Assembly: GCA_030524055.1 (NCBI GenBank)
Contig: JAUNHH010000001.1
Span: 234,156 to 298,155, forward strand
Reading direction: 5' to 3'
DNA: 64,000 nucleotides
Source: Actinomycetaceae bacterium
Lineage (GTDB): Bacteria > Actinomycetota > Actinomycetes > Actinomycetales > Actinomycetaceae
Position numbers and translations under genes: made by a program. Position 1 is the first letter of the stretch. The number at the start of each line of letters is the position of its first letter. The notes beneath the pieces are model-generated. The model did not search any database. It was given only the letters and a program-made list of their open reading frames with translations, and was not told where the DNA came from. Positions 38,301 to 47,442 of this stretch are shown here, one piece after another.

Positions 38301-38375
38301 CGCCCGGATGCACAGGCCCACACGCCCTACTATTCGACGGGCACCCCGAGTTCCCCAGGAGAGTCACCTTCATGA
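35367..38375 (+). CDS. DUF2339-type large polytopic membrane protein
   Basis: A 1002-residue protein. A short N-terminal coiled segment (QMDDLLSKIDDLHAQMRGVV) is followed by a Pro/Gln/Ala-rich low-complexity stretch to about residue 285, then roughly 18-20 hydrophobic segments to about 945 and a polar tail. It matches DUF2339 predicted membrane proteins, whose function is unknown. GTG 35367 follows AGGAGG at good spacing, so I prefer it to GTG 35337. It overlaps xth by 4 bases (ATGA). An exact GC word at 35597-35607 encodes YEGGAG in the N-terminal variable part. Confidence 0.8.
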   Translation: MSDEASQADQSRAQMDDLLSKIDDLHAQMRGVVLDYARSHGVSMDDANAPTSPTPVVPPPDSGVLPDPVLPSSSPMYEGGAGPVDVAPQADYAAPAAIQAPLSPEHYPHQEPGQIDTRYAQAQIPVEYEQPVQVVPQASPQPSDTAQGAYSPADQGEYGQNYSPVPQVEEVAQPQPTQTFDPYAIPVAPATPPQFTSAAFASQPVPAQTISAEHGGAVAGAPVTAVPMAHHDSTQFPPANPAPSYAAQGAAAYPEAPGGGYIPPSQDPAQVASGNNGYVPLQVPDGFVSSLVKKVGEGKIGTYLLSGAAALLVFLAAGSLIALLWNQIPDWVKVASVGLIGVALTVVGFLMTQRPTKNRALAATIMGIGGGLVFIALTGAALLKVLSLLPAFLFLAAWTIILIALAVRTRLLFMAVVAAIGGIATVILTHVNGFQNPNQAFIGLIMTTGYVAALTATTGMTGRFITTPSSRPWYPMSALAVAIPALFFAPVNDSWRSQHAGTAIALAVLFGLILLLCAFIAYQGGLTDFYPQMWSSIWVFAPITGTFATMMLTLAAEEHARNPAAIAFSFFIVMMLAGAAGAVKGSPLGNHHWVSASLFSTVTLMYLILGSGDIVGPFLPLFTFALMCLSATASIMARTHYYAWVIPVAALFMPTFAGGGVAAIVMALVSLLAIGFAVLIEKLVDPHPSFVHLTWVVIAIVLLRLPYFIGIVTSDYTASSHWGWTAAISTSITMLIVMIVLGLSASIISPLPLLTGRQWLHRPTLPSPQQQFTPDTSTTLWLPTMFTVIGLIQVFACLITLAWRSYDLPSFFVSPFILAVGAALTWMNWPLVRNQLWGILTGIVMTICLTVPVAIISGADSSWPWTVAALLAGAGSILVGFYAKSTALRLYGLILVILMVLKFAAVDIGSQNSLERIAAFAFAGLICLALSVLYSRLTSSEKTNRTPTTPSLGAHATQPHVATETTTVQFRPDPDAQFRPDAQAHTPYYSTGTPSSPGESPS

Positions 38376-39166
38376 GGATTGCTACGTGGAATGTGAATTC
38401 TGCGCGTACTCGCGTTGATCGCATTATTGCTTTTTTGCAGCGCTGGGATATTGATGCCCTGGCCATGCAGGAAATCAAATGCCGCCCCGACCAATTTCCT
38501 TCTGCTGCTTTTGAAGAAGCGGGATATAGTGTGGTCGCCCATGGCCTGGATCAGTGGAATGGGGTGGCTATTGCTTCTCGTCTTCCCATTGACGATACTC
38601 AGACCTCTTTTCCTGGCCAGCCCGCATGGGGCGATCCTGGGGTTATTGAAGCCCGTGCTTTAGGTGCAAGAATCACTCCAGAATCCGGCGATCCCTTAAC
38701 TTTATGGAGTCTCTATATTCCTAATGGCCGCGAATTAGACCACCCGCATTACACCTATAAATTAGAGTGGCTTTCAGCTCTTCGAGCGGCTGCACATTCC
38801 TGGTTAGAATCAGCCCCGGCCTCGTCTATTGCATTGGTTGGCGACTGGAATATTGCCCCGCTCGATACTGATGTGTGGGATATTTCCGCCTTTGATGGTG
38901 CCACTCATGTGTCTGCCGCTGAACGCGAGGCTTTTGCCGCTTTTGCTGCTGACGGGTGGATTGAAGCAACACGTCCCCGCGTCGATAACTACACGTATTG
39001 GGATTATCAGAAATTGCGTTTCCCTCGGAATGAGGGAATGCGTATTGATTTTGCCTATGTCAGTGCGCACCTTGATTCGCAAATTACGGCAGCACATATT
39101 GATCGGGATGAACGCAAAGGTAAAGGCGCATCCGATCATGTGCCCGTTATTCTCGACATTGCGTAG
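38372..39166 (+). CDS. xth: Exodeoxyribonuclease III
   Basis: A 264-residue AP-endonuclease/3' exonuclease of base-excision repair. Metal and catalytic motifs are N8 in ATWNVNS, E34 in AMQEIKC, the YIPNG loop, GDWNIAP and the final SDHVPV. Translationally coupled to the DUF2339 gene by a 4-base overlap. Confidence 0.95.
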   Translation: MRIATWNVNSARTRVDRIIAFLQRWDIDALAMQEIKCRPDQFPSAAFEEAGYSVVAHGLDQWNGVAIASRLPIDDTQTSFPGQPAWGDPGVIEARALGARITPESGDPLTLWSLYIPNGRELDHPHYTYKLEWLSALRAAAHSWLESAPASSIALVGDWNIAPLDTDVWDISAFDGATHVSAAEREAFAAFAADGWIEATRPRVDNYTYWDYQKLRFPRNEGMRIDFAYVSAHLDSQITAAHIDRDERKGKGASDHVPVILDIA

Positions 39167-39168
39167 TT

Positions 39169-39201
39169 GGCCCCGTCCTCGTCATTAACGAGGCCGGGGC
39201 C
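39169..39201. terminator. Inverted pair of the dispersed GC word (variant) after xth
   Basis: A 14-bp stem with one mismatch (GGCCCCGTCCTCGT against ACGAGGCCGGGGCC) and a 5-base loop, starting 3 bases after the xth stop and between convergent genes. Both arms are one-mismatch forms of the word. Confidence 0.75.
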
Positions 39202-39229
39202 AGCTACACTTTCGGGCTTCCTTTTGACC

Positions 39230-40024
39230 TCACCCTATTTCAGGGATTTGCTCCAGTAGTTCCTGATTGAATTGCGCCCAGTGTTCTTGGTGCCATGGGC
39301 CGAAAGGCTCCTCACCTAAAAAGGCGGCAGCCACGTCGCGCCCGCGATCAATCCATAGGAATGATCCGGCTACTCCAAAATGGCCAAAGGTTTCTGGGGA
39401 GGCGCCGGGCGCTGTCCAATGTGGCGATTTTTCTCCGCGGATTTCTGGCCCCAAGCCCCACAGGCATGGGGTTTGCCGGCCATATCCAGGAACAACCCCT
39501 GCCAATTCAGGAAATTGTGGTTGTGCTTCAGCCGCCGCCAATTCAGGACTGATCAATGTGGGTGCCAGATATTCCTGGGCGAGAATCAGTAAATCCTCAA
39601 TACAGCTGCGCCCAGAGTGCGCCGGCGAGCCAGGTACTTCTGTTAAGGACATTCCTAGGGGCTCAATAAGGGCCTCTTCAACCCACCGGGAAAAGGGGGT
39701 ACCCGTCGCGTCCTCAAGATGAACGCCAATCAGCTCATAGCCAGCATTGGAATAGATCCGCCGTTTTTCAGGTGCCACCTGGGCAACGATTGCCTCAGGA
39801 TGCATACCGGAGGCGTGGGAGAGCACATGCGCCAAAGTCGCACCTTGGGGGCCCACCGGAGCGTCAAGAGAAGTGAATCCTCGCTCAACAGCAATAAGTG
39901 CCGACCTAGCGGTCAACAATTTGGTGACCGACGCTAAGGAGTAGATTCGGCGCTGATCGCCACCGCTGGCCACAATTTTACCGCGATGAAAAAGAGCGTA
40001 GGAATGCGCAAAAGGAATATCCAT
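39230..40024 (-). CDS. Beta-lactamase/PBP-fold serine hydrolase
   Basis: A 264-residue class C-like serine hydrolase. The nucleophile is S32 with K35 in SLASVTKLL (SxxK), and IYSNAGYEL supplies the Y-x-N motif. It has no signal peptide, so it is probably a cytosolic esterase or peptidase rather than a resistance enzyme. It is shorter than typical members (about 350). The TetR gene lies 21 bases upstream on the same strand. Confidence 0.87.
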   Translation of the reverse strand: MDIPFAHSYALFHRGKIVASGGDQRRIYSLASVTKLLTARSALIAVERGFTSLDAPVGPQGATLAHVLSHASGMHPEAIVAQVAPEKRRIYSNAGYELIGVHLEDATGTPFSRWVEEALIEPLGMSLTEVPGSPAHSGRSCIEDLLILAQEYLAPTLISPELAAAEAQPQFPELAGVVPGYGRQTPCLWGLGPEIRGEKSPHWTAPGASPETFGHFGVAGSFLWIDRGRDVAAAFLGEEPFGPWHQEHWAQFNQELLEQIPEIG

Positions 40025-40045
40025 ATAAAGGGAATGTCCTGCCGT

Positions 40046-40795
40046 TTAGGATCGGATTTCTCGATAGCGACGTAAGGCGGAAGAAAAGACCTCAGCAACG
40101 TCTTCTGGAACTAAGGCACCAAGATCAAGAATGTACTGGGCCGGTAATTCCATTGACTGGGCAGTCACCGCTAAATAGTCAGATACGGTTCCGGTGGGAA
40201 CCTCTTCTTCGTCAGTTCCTTGGTTATGGAAACGGGCATGAATAGCCATTCCATTCCAATCACGCAGCATTGATTCCACCATTGCTGATGGTGCAACAGG
40301 GAAAGTCATGAGCCCATCATTTTGAATTTGTGTCAGCTCAGCGGTGAGAAATTCCCTGGTCACCCCATACCGGTAGACCACATGGTCATGTGCTGGGTGG
40401 TCTAATGATGCGGCTTCTACAGTGACAACACACCCTAAATCTTGGAGTAATGCTGTTTGCGGATGGATTTCCAATCGCATGAGCTGCACTGCCCATTCAA
40501 ATATGGATGATACGGCGAGTCCATTTTCTACAATGTGCCCATCGTCATCGATGTCAATGGAGAAAATCCCGAGCATATCCTCATATCGTTTCACGACATT
40601 GGTCAGGAGAATCTCTTTTGACGGGAAATGGTAAATAACTGCCGGGTGAGATAAACCCACTTCACGTCCAAGGTCACGTAAAGAAAAGCCCCGATAACCG
40701 GAGCGTGCGACCAGACGCATTGCGGCGTCAAGGATTGCTTCACGAGTGGCAAGACCGGCAGCGTAGGCTCCCCGGGAGCGACGATCAACTGTCAC
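40046..40795 (-). CDS. TetR-family transcriptional regulator
   Basis: A 249-residue regulator with an N-terminal HTH (REAILDAAMRLVARSGYRGF, then SLRDLGREVGLSHPAVIYHF, about residues 17-56) and a large C-terminal ligand domain. Longer than the common 190-220 residues. It probably regulates itself and the hydrolase downstream. Confidence 0.9.
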   Translation of the reverse strand: MTVDRRSRGAYAAGLATREAILDAAMRLVARSGYRGFSLRDLGREVGLSHPAVIYHFPSKEILLTNVVKRYEDMLGIFSIDIDDDGHIVENGLAVSSIFEWAVQLMRLEIHPQTALLQDLGCVVTVEAASLDHPAHDHVVYRYGVTREFLTAELTQIQNDGLMTFPVAPSAMVESMLRDWNGMAIHARFHNQGTDEEEVPTGTVSDYLAVTAQSMELPAQYILDLGALVPEDVAEVFSSALRRYREIRS

Positions 40796-40843
40796 GTCCC
40801 CTCCTTTTACAGATCGGTCGAATTCGCTTCCCCCATTGTCACA

Positions 40844-40888
40844 TGACGAGGGCGGGGCCGATAACCAGATCGAACCCCGCCCTCGTCA
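40844..40888. terminator. Inverted pair of the dispersed GC word after clpB
   Basis: A perfect 14-bp stem (TGACGAGGGCGGGG and its complement) with a 17-base loop. It contains exact copies at 40847-40857 (plus) and 40875-40885 (minus), 5 bases beyond the clpB stop. Confidence 0.75.
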
Positions 40889-40892
40889 CAAT

Positions 40893-43508
40893 TTAGACAA
40901 GTGAAGCTGCACTCACACGCAAAGAAGCTCCCCCTTCTGCCAACTGAACCTCGGCCACACCGCCATCCACAAGGTCTCCGCTGAGGAGCAATTGTGCCAG
41001 CGGATCACCAATTTCACGCTGAATGAGACGACGTAGTGGGCGCGCTCCATAGGCCGGATCGTGCCCTATCCGCGCCAGATAATCGCGGGCCGCATCGTCA
41101 ATGCGAAGGTCGATCCGACGCGCCTCCAAACGCCGTGCAAGATCTGCGACCATTAGGTCAACAATTCGGGCCAGCTCGCTACCAGACAGCGGTTCAAAGA
41201 AGACTGTCTCATCCAAGCGATTAAGGAACTCGGGCTTAAAGGCACTGCGCACAACCGACATTACCGAGTTGCGCTTTTCTTCCTCACCAATCAGCGGATC
41301 GGCAAGGAATTGTGAGCCAAGATTCGAGGTCAACACGAGGATGACATTGCGGAAGTCAACGGTCCTGCCCTGCCCGTCGGTCAGGCGACCATCATCGAGT
41401 ACCTGCAGCAGAATGTCGAAAACTTCCGGATCAGCCTTTTCAACTTCGTCGAGAAGAACAACGCAGTAGGGGCGGCGGCGCACAGCTTCTGTCAGCTGTC
41501 CGCCCTGGTCATAACCCACATAGCCTGGGGGCGCACCAACGAGGCGGGCCACAGAGTGTTTCTCTGAGTACTCACTCATATCAATACGCACCATGGCCCG
41601 CTCATCATCAAAGAGGAATTCGGCTAAAGACTTCGCTAATTCGGTTTTACCGACGCCTGTTGGGCCGAGGAATAAAAATGATCCTGTCGGTCGGTCAGGA
41701 TCGGCGATTCCGGCTCGCGATCGGCGCACCGCATTTGACACCGCAGAGACCGCCTGAACCTGCCCTATCAGGCGCTTTCCTAGGACTTCCTCCATGGACA
41801 GCAATTTTTCTGTTTCGGTTTGGAGGAGCTTACCAGTCGGAATACCGGTCCATGCTTCCACGACTTCAGCGATCTCTGCGGGACCAACTTTGTCGGCAAT
41901 CATGGGTTCGGGCGCACCACGTGACACACCCATTTTCGCCGCATTTTCCTGGGCTTCTGCTTCAGCGATAGCCCGTTCAACTGCGGGGATTTCGCCATTT
42001 TGGAGGCGCCCAGCTTCATCCCACCGATTTTCACGGATTGCCAAGTCCAAGGAGGTCCGTAATTCGTCGAGTTGGACGCGTAGGTCACCAATTCGGTTGT
42101 GTCCAGCCTTTTCTGCCTCCCATCTGGCAGTCAATGCAGAAAGTTCTTCCTGGCGGTCAGCAAGATCAGCGCGTAGACGCTCCAGGCGTTCTGCAGTAGC
42201 GGGGTCTTCACCATTTGGATCGGATTCATCTAAATAGGATTCTTCCATTCGGAGGCGATCAACCACGCGACGCAATTCGTCAATTTCTACTGGGCTGGAG
42301 TCCAATTCCATTCGCAGGCGCGAGGCCGCTTCATCTATAAGATCAATGGCCTTATCGGGAAGTTGACGGCCAGGAATATACCGATCAGAAAGGCTGGCAG
42401 CAGCAACGAGGGCCCCATCAGAAATAGTGACTTTATGGTGCGCTTCGTATTTCGGGGCAATGCCACGCAAAATAGCGACCGTGTCCTCTACAGAGGGTTC
42501 ACCCACAAAAACCTGCTGGAATCGGCGCTCCAATGCGGGGTCTTTTTCGATATTCTCGCGGTATTCATCCAGCGTTGTTGCGCCCACCATCCGCAGTTCG
42601 CCGCGGGCCAGCATGGGTTTGAGCATATTGCCCGCATCCATTGCGCCTTCGCCCGCGCCAGCACCAACAACGGTATGGAGTTCATCAATAAAGGTAATGA
42701 TACGCCCGTCGGAGCGTTCAATTTCCGCCAGAACAGCCTTCAATCGCTCTTCAAATTCGCCGCGATATTTCGCCCCGGCAACCATTCCCGTGAGATCTAA
42801 TGCGATGAGCTTTTTGTCTTTCAGGGATTCGGGAACGTCCCCTGCCACAATCCGCTGGGCGAGCCCTTCGACAACAGCAGTTTTACCGACGCCTGGCTCA
42901 CCAATAAGAACCGGGTTATTTTTTGTGCGCCGTGAGAGCACCTGAATAACTCGACGAATTTCGGTATCACGCCCAATAACCGGGTCGAGTTTTCCTTCAC
43001 GGGCGACTTCGGTCAGATCCCGACCGTATTTACTGAGGGCTTCAAAAGTGCCTTCCGGATTGTCGCTCGTAATGGGGTCGGGCCGTAATTGGGTCAGTGC
43101 TGCGTGCAGAGCCTGTGGGGTTGCGCCACCTTCCCGCAGAGTTTGGCCGACCTCATCACTGGAGGAGGCTAGCGCGATAAGAAGGTGTTCAGTGGAGACA
43201 TAGGAGTCACCTGCATCATGAGCCAATTGTCCGGCTGCGTTCAGCACTTCAAGAAGGGCGCTGGATGATTGCGGTTCGTTACCACCGGTGATGCGAGGCA
43301 GAGCAACCAGTGCTTTGCGAGTACGTGCACCAAGACTCTGACGCTGTGCCCCAACTGCTTGAATCAGTGCAAGGGCAATACCTTCTTCTTGAGTCAGAAG
43401 GGCGTCAAGGAGATGCCACGTGTGAATTTCAGGATTGTTGGCCGCGCGGGCAGTAGTCACCGCATTGCCGATGGCTTCCTGAGCCTTTGTCGTGAATTGT
43501 TCGGTCAT
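40893..43508 (-). CDS. clpB: ClpB disaggregase
   Basis: An 871-residue Hsp100 chaperone that resolubilises aggregates together with DnaK. Clp-N repeats (about 1-145) are followed by AAA-1 with Walker A GEPGVGKT, a coiled-coil middle domain (about 395-520, [20 protein letters not shown]) and AAA-2 with [11 protein letters not shown] 43508 follows GGAGGAAA; a longer frame from 43556 is unsupported. The HAIR operator upstream indicates HspR control. Confidence 0.97.
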   Translation of the reverse strand: MTEQFTTKAQEAIGNAVTTARAANNPEIHTWHLLDALLTQEEGIALALIQAVGAQRQSLGARTRKALVALPRITGGNEPQSSSALLEVLNAAGQLAHDAGDSYVSTEHLLIALASSSDEVGQTLREGGATPQALHAALTQLRPDPITSDNPEGTFEALSKYGRDLTEVAREGKLDPVIGRDTEIRRVIQVLSRRTKNNPVLIGEPGVGKTAVVEGLAQRIVAGDVPESLKDKKLIALDLTGMVAGAKYRGEFEERLKAVLAEIERSDGRIITFIDELHTVVGAGAGEGAMDAGNMLKPMLARGELRMVGATTLDEYRENIEKDPALERRFQQVFVGEPSVEDTVAILRGIAPKYEAHHKVTISDGALVAAASLSDRYIPGRQLPDKAIDLIDEAASRLRMELDSSPVEIDELRRVVDRLRMEESYLDESDPNGEDPATAERLERLRADLADRQEELSALTARWEAEKAGHNRIGDLRVQLDELRTSLDLAIRENRWDEAGRLQNGEIPAVERAIAEAEAQENAAKMGVSRGAPEPMIADKVGPAEIAEVVEAWTGIPTGKLLQTETEKLLSMEEVLGKRLIGQVQAVSAVSNAVRRSRAGIADPDRPTGSFLFLGPTGVGKTELAKSLAEFLFDDERAMVRIDMSEYSEKHSVARLVGAPPGYVGYDQGGQLTEAVRRRPYCVVLLDEVEKADPEVFDILLQVLDDGRLTDGQGRTVDFRNVILVLTSNLGSQFLADPLIGEEEKRNSVMSVVRSAFKPEFLNRLDETVFFEPLSGSELARIVDLMVADLARRLEARRIDLRIDDAARDYLARIGHDPAYGARPLRRLIQREIGDPLAQLLLSGDLVDGGVAEVQLAEGGASLRVSAASLV

Positions 43509-43584
43509 AGTTTCCTCCGAAGTGGACGGGAATAGTGGTGCGGTGGCCTGGGCCATCGCGAACTACTTCCTCAACGCTTCCAGA

Positions 43585-43605
43585 GTTGAGTCTATTCCAC
43601 TCAAC
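43585..43605 (-). promoter_or_regulatory. HAIR operator (HspR site) upstream of clpB
   Basis: GTTGAGT-N7-ACTCAAC, matching the HAIR consensus CTTGAGT-N7-ACTCAAG at 12 of 14 positions, with exact symmetry and spacer. It lies 77 bases upstream of the clpB start. HspR represses clpB and dnaK operons in actinobacteria. Confidence 0.88.
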
Positions 43606-43632
43606 TTTGAGATGCGCGTCCTAAACCCATAA

Positions 43633-43643
43633 CGAGGGCGGGG
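43633..43643 (+). repeat. Dispersed GC word, single copy
   Basis: An exact plus copy between the clpB promoter region and the first lipoprotein gene. Confidence 0.9.
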
Positions 43644-43743
43644 CGTCCCCTTTTCCATTGCCATTCACGATCTACAACAAGTCGGGTAGAGTGCTAGAAG
43701 TTACATACCCCATTGACCGTGTTCACTGATGAAAGGCCTGTCG

Positions 43744-44514
43744 ATGCGATTTTTTCGCTACAGTGCAGCATTCGCCATTGTCACCGCTGCAAGCCTGGTG
43801 CTCTCCGCCTGCTCGACGGGCCTCACGTCTTCTGGAATCACCATATCGAAGCCAAAAGAGACGACCAGTGCCCCGCCCTCGTTACCGGAAACGCAGCGCG
43901 ATACCCCTCACCCTGATGCACCAACCACCCCTGAGGGCGGAAATGACAGCTCAAAGCGCACTCCCGATCAGGCGCAGTCATCACAGCCGAATGTGAGTGC
44001 CCAACCAGCACCTGCGGGTTGGAAGATGGTCACTTCGACAGTTAGCCCAGTGTCTTTTGCAGTGCCGGAGGATTGGGCACCTATTGGCGCTAATGTTTCG
44101 GAAGAAGAGGCCCGGGCCAATGCATTGAAGGCAAGTCTCGATTTACCCGAACCGGCAGAAAACTTGATGACCATGCGGGAACATGCCGATTTGCTCTATG
44201 CCAGCACAAATCCTGACCACGCAGGTGATCACATCTACACTCTGAAGACTTTGCTTCCCACAGCATTGATCCGCTCTGAGGAAAGAATCAAGCAGGAGTT
44301 TGAATCTGAGGATATATCAGTCACGTCAATCTCTAAAGAGCAATCTTCTCTGGGTGAGGTCACCGTGATTGCTACAGAACGGGAGGGAATCGTCATGACC
44401 ATTGCCCTTATTCCCGCAAAAGAAAATCAGCTCATGGTTTTATATGCGACCGGTCTTGATGCCGCTCGCCCACGGGAAGCACTTCGCACAATCGTCTCGA
44501 CATTGACGAAGTAG
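43744..44514 (+). CDS. Array lipoprotein 1 (type 1)
   Basis: A 256-residue predicted lipoprotein. The signal peptide ends in lipobox LSAC (C23), followed by a Pro/Ser/Thr-rich linker to about 95 and a conserved domain opening GWKMVTSTVSPVSFAVPEDW and ending TIVSTLTK. The domain pattern (VSFAVPxDW, then an EEARANA helix, then strands) suggests a Mog1/PsbP-like fold, but this is inference. ATG 43744 has AAAGG 8 bases upstream, the spacing shared by most array members. The linker resembles that of lipoprotein 3 (PPSLPETQRD). The word copy at 43871-43881 encodes APPSL in the linker. Confidence 0.8.
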   Translation: MRFFRYSAAFAIVTAASLVLSACSTGLTSSGITISKPKETTSAPPSLPETQRDTPHPDAPTTPEGGNDSSKRTPDQAQSSQPNVSAQPAPAGWKMVTSTVSPVSFAVPEDWAPIGANVSEEEARANALKASLDLPEPAENLMTMREHADLLYASTNPDHAGDHIYTLKTLLPTALIRSEERIKQEFESEDISVTSISKEQSSLGEVTVIATEREGIVMTIALIPAKENQLMVLYATGLDAARPREALRTIVSTLTK

Positions 44515-44614
44515 CCTCTTTTTCACCATAGACCCTCCGTACTCGCTTTACGTAAAGTGCAGCAGCGCACAAAGATCATCCCTTTAACCCTTCCCAACTG
44601 GCGAAAGGTCTCGA

Positions 44615-45346
44615 ATGCAACTCCCTCGCTATAGCGCAGTAGCGACCATTACCCTCTGTTCCAGTCTGGCACTTTCCGCCTGTTCATCGGGGTTAACATC
44701 TTCTGGAATCACCGTATCGAAGCCAAAAGAGACGGCCAGCGCTCCGTCCTCGTCCACAAATACGGAATCTGACAAGAAAGACGATTCCGAAAAGAAACCA
44801 GATTCAGCCCCTGCACCACAGCCATCCACCACAGCACAGCCTGCCCCTGATGGATGGATGATGGTCACTACCACCATTACTCCGGTGTCTTTTGCCGTGC
44901 CAGATGACTGGCTGCCTATCGGGGCGAATGTCTCCGAAGAAGAGGCCCGGGCCAATGCCGCGCGCGCAAGTCTGGATATGCCCGACCAGATCGAGAGTCT
45001 GATGAAGCAGCGCATCAACTCTGACATTATCTACGCCACCTCAAATCCTGATCATTTTGGGGACAACATCCAGGTCTTCAAGGAGGCTTTCCCTCCAGAT
45101 GAGGTTAACCCCGAGAGATTACTTGCTGACCAGATTCGCCAAGGCGCGACAATCACTTCCACGCGGAAAGAACAATCTGCCCTTGGTGAGGTGACGATTG
45201 TGGAGGTAGATACCTCCGGGGCGCCAATGACCCTCTTCGTTGTCCCTGCAAATGAGCGCGAATCTCTCCTTTTTCTTTCGCTGAGTCTCGATAAAGACCG
45301 TCTGTCGAAGAATGTCCGCACCATCGTGTCAACGCTGACGAAATAG
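44615..45346 (+). CDS. Array lipoprotein 2 (type 1)
   Basis: 243 residues with lipobox LSAC (C23). After TSSGITVSKPKETASAP the linker turns acidic and lysine-rich (SDKKDDSEKKPD), then the shared domain starts GWMMVTTTITPVSFAVPDDW and ends STLTK. Where lipoprotein 1 carries an exact GC word, this gene has a degraded form (CTCCGTCCTCG, about 44732), showing decay after duplication. The ribosome site GAAAGG matches the other members. The 100-base gap to lipoprotein 1 includes a GCTTTACGTAAAG near-palindrome. Confidence 0.8.
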   Translation: MQLPRYSAVATITLCSSLALSACSSGLTSSGITVSKPKETASAPSSSTNTESDKKDDSEKKPDSAPAPQPSTTAQPAPDGWMMVTTTITPVSFAVPDDWLPIGANVSEEEARANAARASLDMPDQIESLMKQRINSDIIYATSNPDHFGDNIQVFKEAFPPDEVNPERLLADQIRQGATITSTRKEQSALGEVTIVEVDTSGAPMTLFVVPANERESLLFLSLSLDKDRLSKNVRTIVSTLTK

Positions 45347-45448
45347 ATCCGATTTGACCACCCATATCCCTTACTTGCTTTGAGTAAAGTGCGATAGAGT
45401 ACGAGGAGCTATATCCCTATACCGTGCTCTTCTCGCGAAAGGCCTCCC

Positions 45449-46222
45449 ATGCGACTCTCTCGACACGGCGCAGTTTTGGCACTCATAGCAAGTGCAGCAT
45501 TGGCTATTACCGCATGCGCAGGGGGACCAGTCTCCTCAGGCATCTCGATCGCGAAGCCGGAAAAGCCGACAAGCCCTCCGCCTTCATTACCGGAAACGCA
45601 GCGCGACGCTCCTCATCCTGATGCCCCGTCCGCCCCTAAAGACAGTAGTGGCACTTCACCCAAGAAGCCTGACCAGGCACAGTCCTCAAAGCCACCCGTA
45701 AATGCCCAACCTGCACCTGAGGGTTGGAAGATGGTGACGGCCACCCTGGCACCGGTTTCTTTTGCTGTCCCCAACGACACTGTCCCCGTTGGCTTAAATG
45801 TTTCCGAGGACGAGGCGCGAGCTAATGCAGAGAAGGCGAATCCTGATGTCCCCGAAGCGGCAGATAGTCTTTTTAGTCATCGTGACACGGCTGATCTGAT
45901 CTACGCCTCCACAAATAATGCCCATCTTGGCGACACAATCTATACCCTCAATGAATTGACCTATAGCCTCTTCTTCCTCACCGACGAGCTGATCAAGAAG
46001 CAATTTGAGGTTGAAGGAATTACGGTTGTCTCGATTAGTAAAGAGCAGTCCCCTCTGGGCGAAGCGCATGTAATCGATATTGAATCTGATCAGGGTGGAT
46101 ATATGACGGTTCTCGCCGTCCCCGCTGAAGAGACCAAGCTTCTTACGATTTTCTGCGTGAGCATCGATAAGGCGCGGGCACACGAAACTGCTCGGACCAT
46201 TCTGCCTACTGTCACTAAGTAG
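45449..46222 (+). CDS. Array lipoprotein 3 (type 1)
   Basis: 257 residues with lipobox ITAC (C23). The linker is nearly that of lipoprotein 1 (PPSLPETQRDAPHPDAP), and the domain opens GWKMVTATLAPVSFAVPNDT, replacing the usual W at the DW position. The ending LPTVTK differs slightly. Ribosome site GAAAGGCC. The gap before it (about 45370-45420) holds GCTTTGAGTAAAGTGCGATAG, similar to the leader of lipoprotein 2 and partly of 1 and 7. Confidence 0.8.
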   Translation: MRLSRHGAVLALIASAALAITACAGGPVSSGISIAKPEKPTSPPPSLPETQRDAPHPDAPSAPKDSSGTSPKKPDQAQSSKPPVNAQPAPEGWKMVTATLAPVSFAVPNDTVPVGLNVSEDEARANAEKANPDVPEAADSLFSHRDTADLIYASTNNAHLGDTIYTLNELTYSLFFLTDELIKKQFEVEGITVVSISKEQSPLGEAHVIDIESDQGGYMTVLAVPAEETKLLTIFCVSIDKARAHETARTILPTVTK

Positions 46223-46269
46223 CTTCTCTTTCTTTCTTCAGCCCCATGTCACCTTCAGGAAAACCTCTT

Positions 46270-47082
46270 ATGACGCACACTTATCACCGCAGGGTACTTG
46301 CCTTCGCAGCAATCGCCTCACTTACCATTACTGCCTGCGCAGGTCCAGCCTCCTCTGGGATTAGCATTTCCACTACCGCTGGGAAAAATGACTCGTCATC
46401 AGCGCAGTCTAATTCGCGGTCAAACGCAGGCAACGCAGACTCCTCTGATTCACAAAAAGAACCGAAAACGGAGGCGAAGTCCGAGCCTGCACCGAAGCCA
46501 GATTCACCAGCTTCTTCGGGCGGGAGCTCAAGCAAACCCTCATCTAATAACCCCACCGCTCAGCCTGCACCTGAGGGGTGGAAAATGGTGAAAGCTACCA
46601 ACTCGTCGGTATCATTCGCTGTTCCTGGTGACTGGCTAGCCATCGGCGCTGACGTCACAGAAGAAGAAGCCAGAAATAACGCCTATCAAGCTGGACAAAA
46701 TGACGAGAACCTCGCCCAAGGCTTCCTATCTATGCGCGAAGGTATGGACCTGGTCTATGCCAGTCCTAATCCGAATTATCTTGGCGATTCTGTCCACACA
46801 CTGGACCTCCTGCTTCCGCACTTTGACATGAATAAGGGGCCTTTCGCAGACAGCTTCAAAAAGCAACTAGAAGATTCGGGACGAACCGTTCTTTCTAGAT
46901 CCACCGAACCATCCCCACTCGGTGACGTCTATTTTATCAACGTCATTTATGAGGGGATGTACGTCACGATCATGCTCATTCCCACCAAAGACAAGCGAAT
47001 GCTCACAGCCTATTCCAGCAGCCTTGACGAAGGACGCGCGCTCCAGAACGCCAAGACACTCATCTCAACTCTGACTGAGTAA
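46270..47082 (+). CDS. Array lipoprotein 4 (type 1)
   Basis: 270 residues from ATG 46270 with lipobox ITAC (C23), a Ser/Asn/Lys/Pro-rich linker and the domain GWKMVKATNSSVSFAVPGDW, ending STLTE. The ribosome site AGGAAAA precedes; the earlier ATG at 46246 is less likely. A 47-base gap separates it from lipoprotein 3, the shortest in the array, so the two may share a transcript. A perfect 38-base palindrome follows it. Confidence 0.78.
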   Translation: MTHTYHRRVLAFAAIASLTITACAGPASSGISISTTAGKNDSSSAQSNSRSNAGNADSSDSQKEPKTEAKSEPAPKPDSPASSGGSSSKPSSNNPTAQPAPEGWKMVKATNSSVSFAVPGDWLAIGADVTEEEARNNAYQAGQNDENLAQGFLSMREGMDLVYASPNPNYLGDSVHTLDLLLPHFDMNKGPFADSFKKQLEDSGRTVLSRSTEPSPLGDVYFINVIYEGMYVTIMLIPTKDKRMLTAYSSSLDEGRALQNAKTLISTLTE

Positions 47083-47105
47083 GTGAAGCGTCGCCTTGTG
47101 AAGCT

Positions 47106-47143
47106 CAGCTGTGTCCGCCAGAAATTTCTGGCGGACACAGCTG
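47106..47143. terminator. Perfect 38-base palindrome after lipoprotein 4
   Basis: CAGCTGTGTCCGCCAGAAA is directly followed by its exact reverse complement, 23 bases after the stop. The RNA would form a long stem with a loop at the AAATTT centre. There is no T-run on plus, but it is the strongest hairpin here. Beyond it, 47144-47355 shows only weak inverted repeats (TCGAGAC/GTCTCGA around 47225-47250; ATGCTGG/CCAGCAT at 47278-47310). Confidence 0.7.
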
Positions 47144-47355
47144 TATGGGAGCGGATTCTTTCTGCACCCCACCCACAGCCACCTCTTTGCAGTGACATCC
47201 GCTACACCAAAATACTCTTATCGAGACCACTTACACACTGTCTCGAGGGAGAGGCCAACTGGCACTAACAAATATCAATGCTGGTCAATCCTGTTATCGG
47301 TGCCAGCATCGACGCAGAGCCCCCAGCGTAGGCAACCGTATTTTTATCGCTTTTT

Positions 47356-47403
47356 ACACCTCTTTTACGCAGCACGACAGGGACTTTCCTTTAGGGTGCT
47401 GAT
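47356..47403 (+). promoter_or_regulatory. Duplicated upstream module of lipoprotein 5
   Basis: The segment from ACACCTCTTTTACGCAGCAC to CTTTAGGGTGCTGAT is repeated at most positions before lipoprotein 6 (48401-48448). TAGGGT fits an actinobacterial -10 (TANNNT). The duplication thus includes the promoter region. Confidence 0.6.
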
Positions 47404-47442
47404 GTCCATATCCAGGGGAAATGCGTAATGAAAGAGGCTTCA

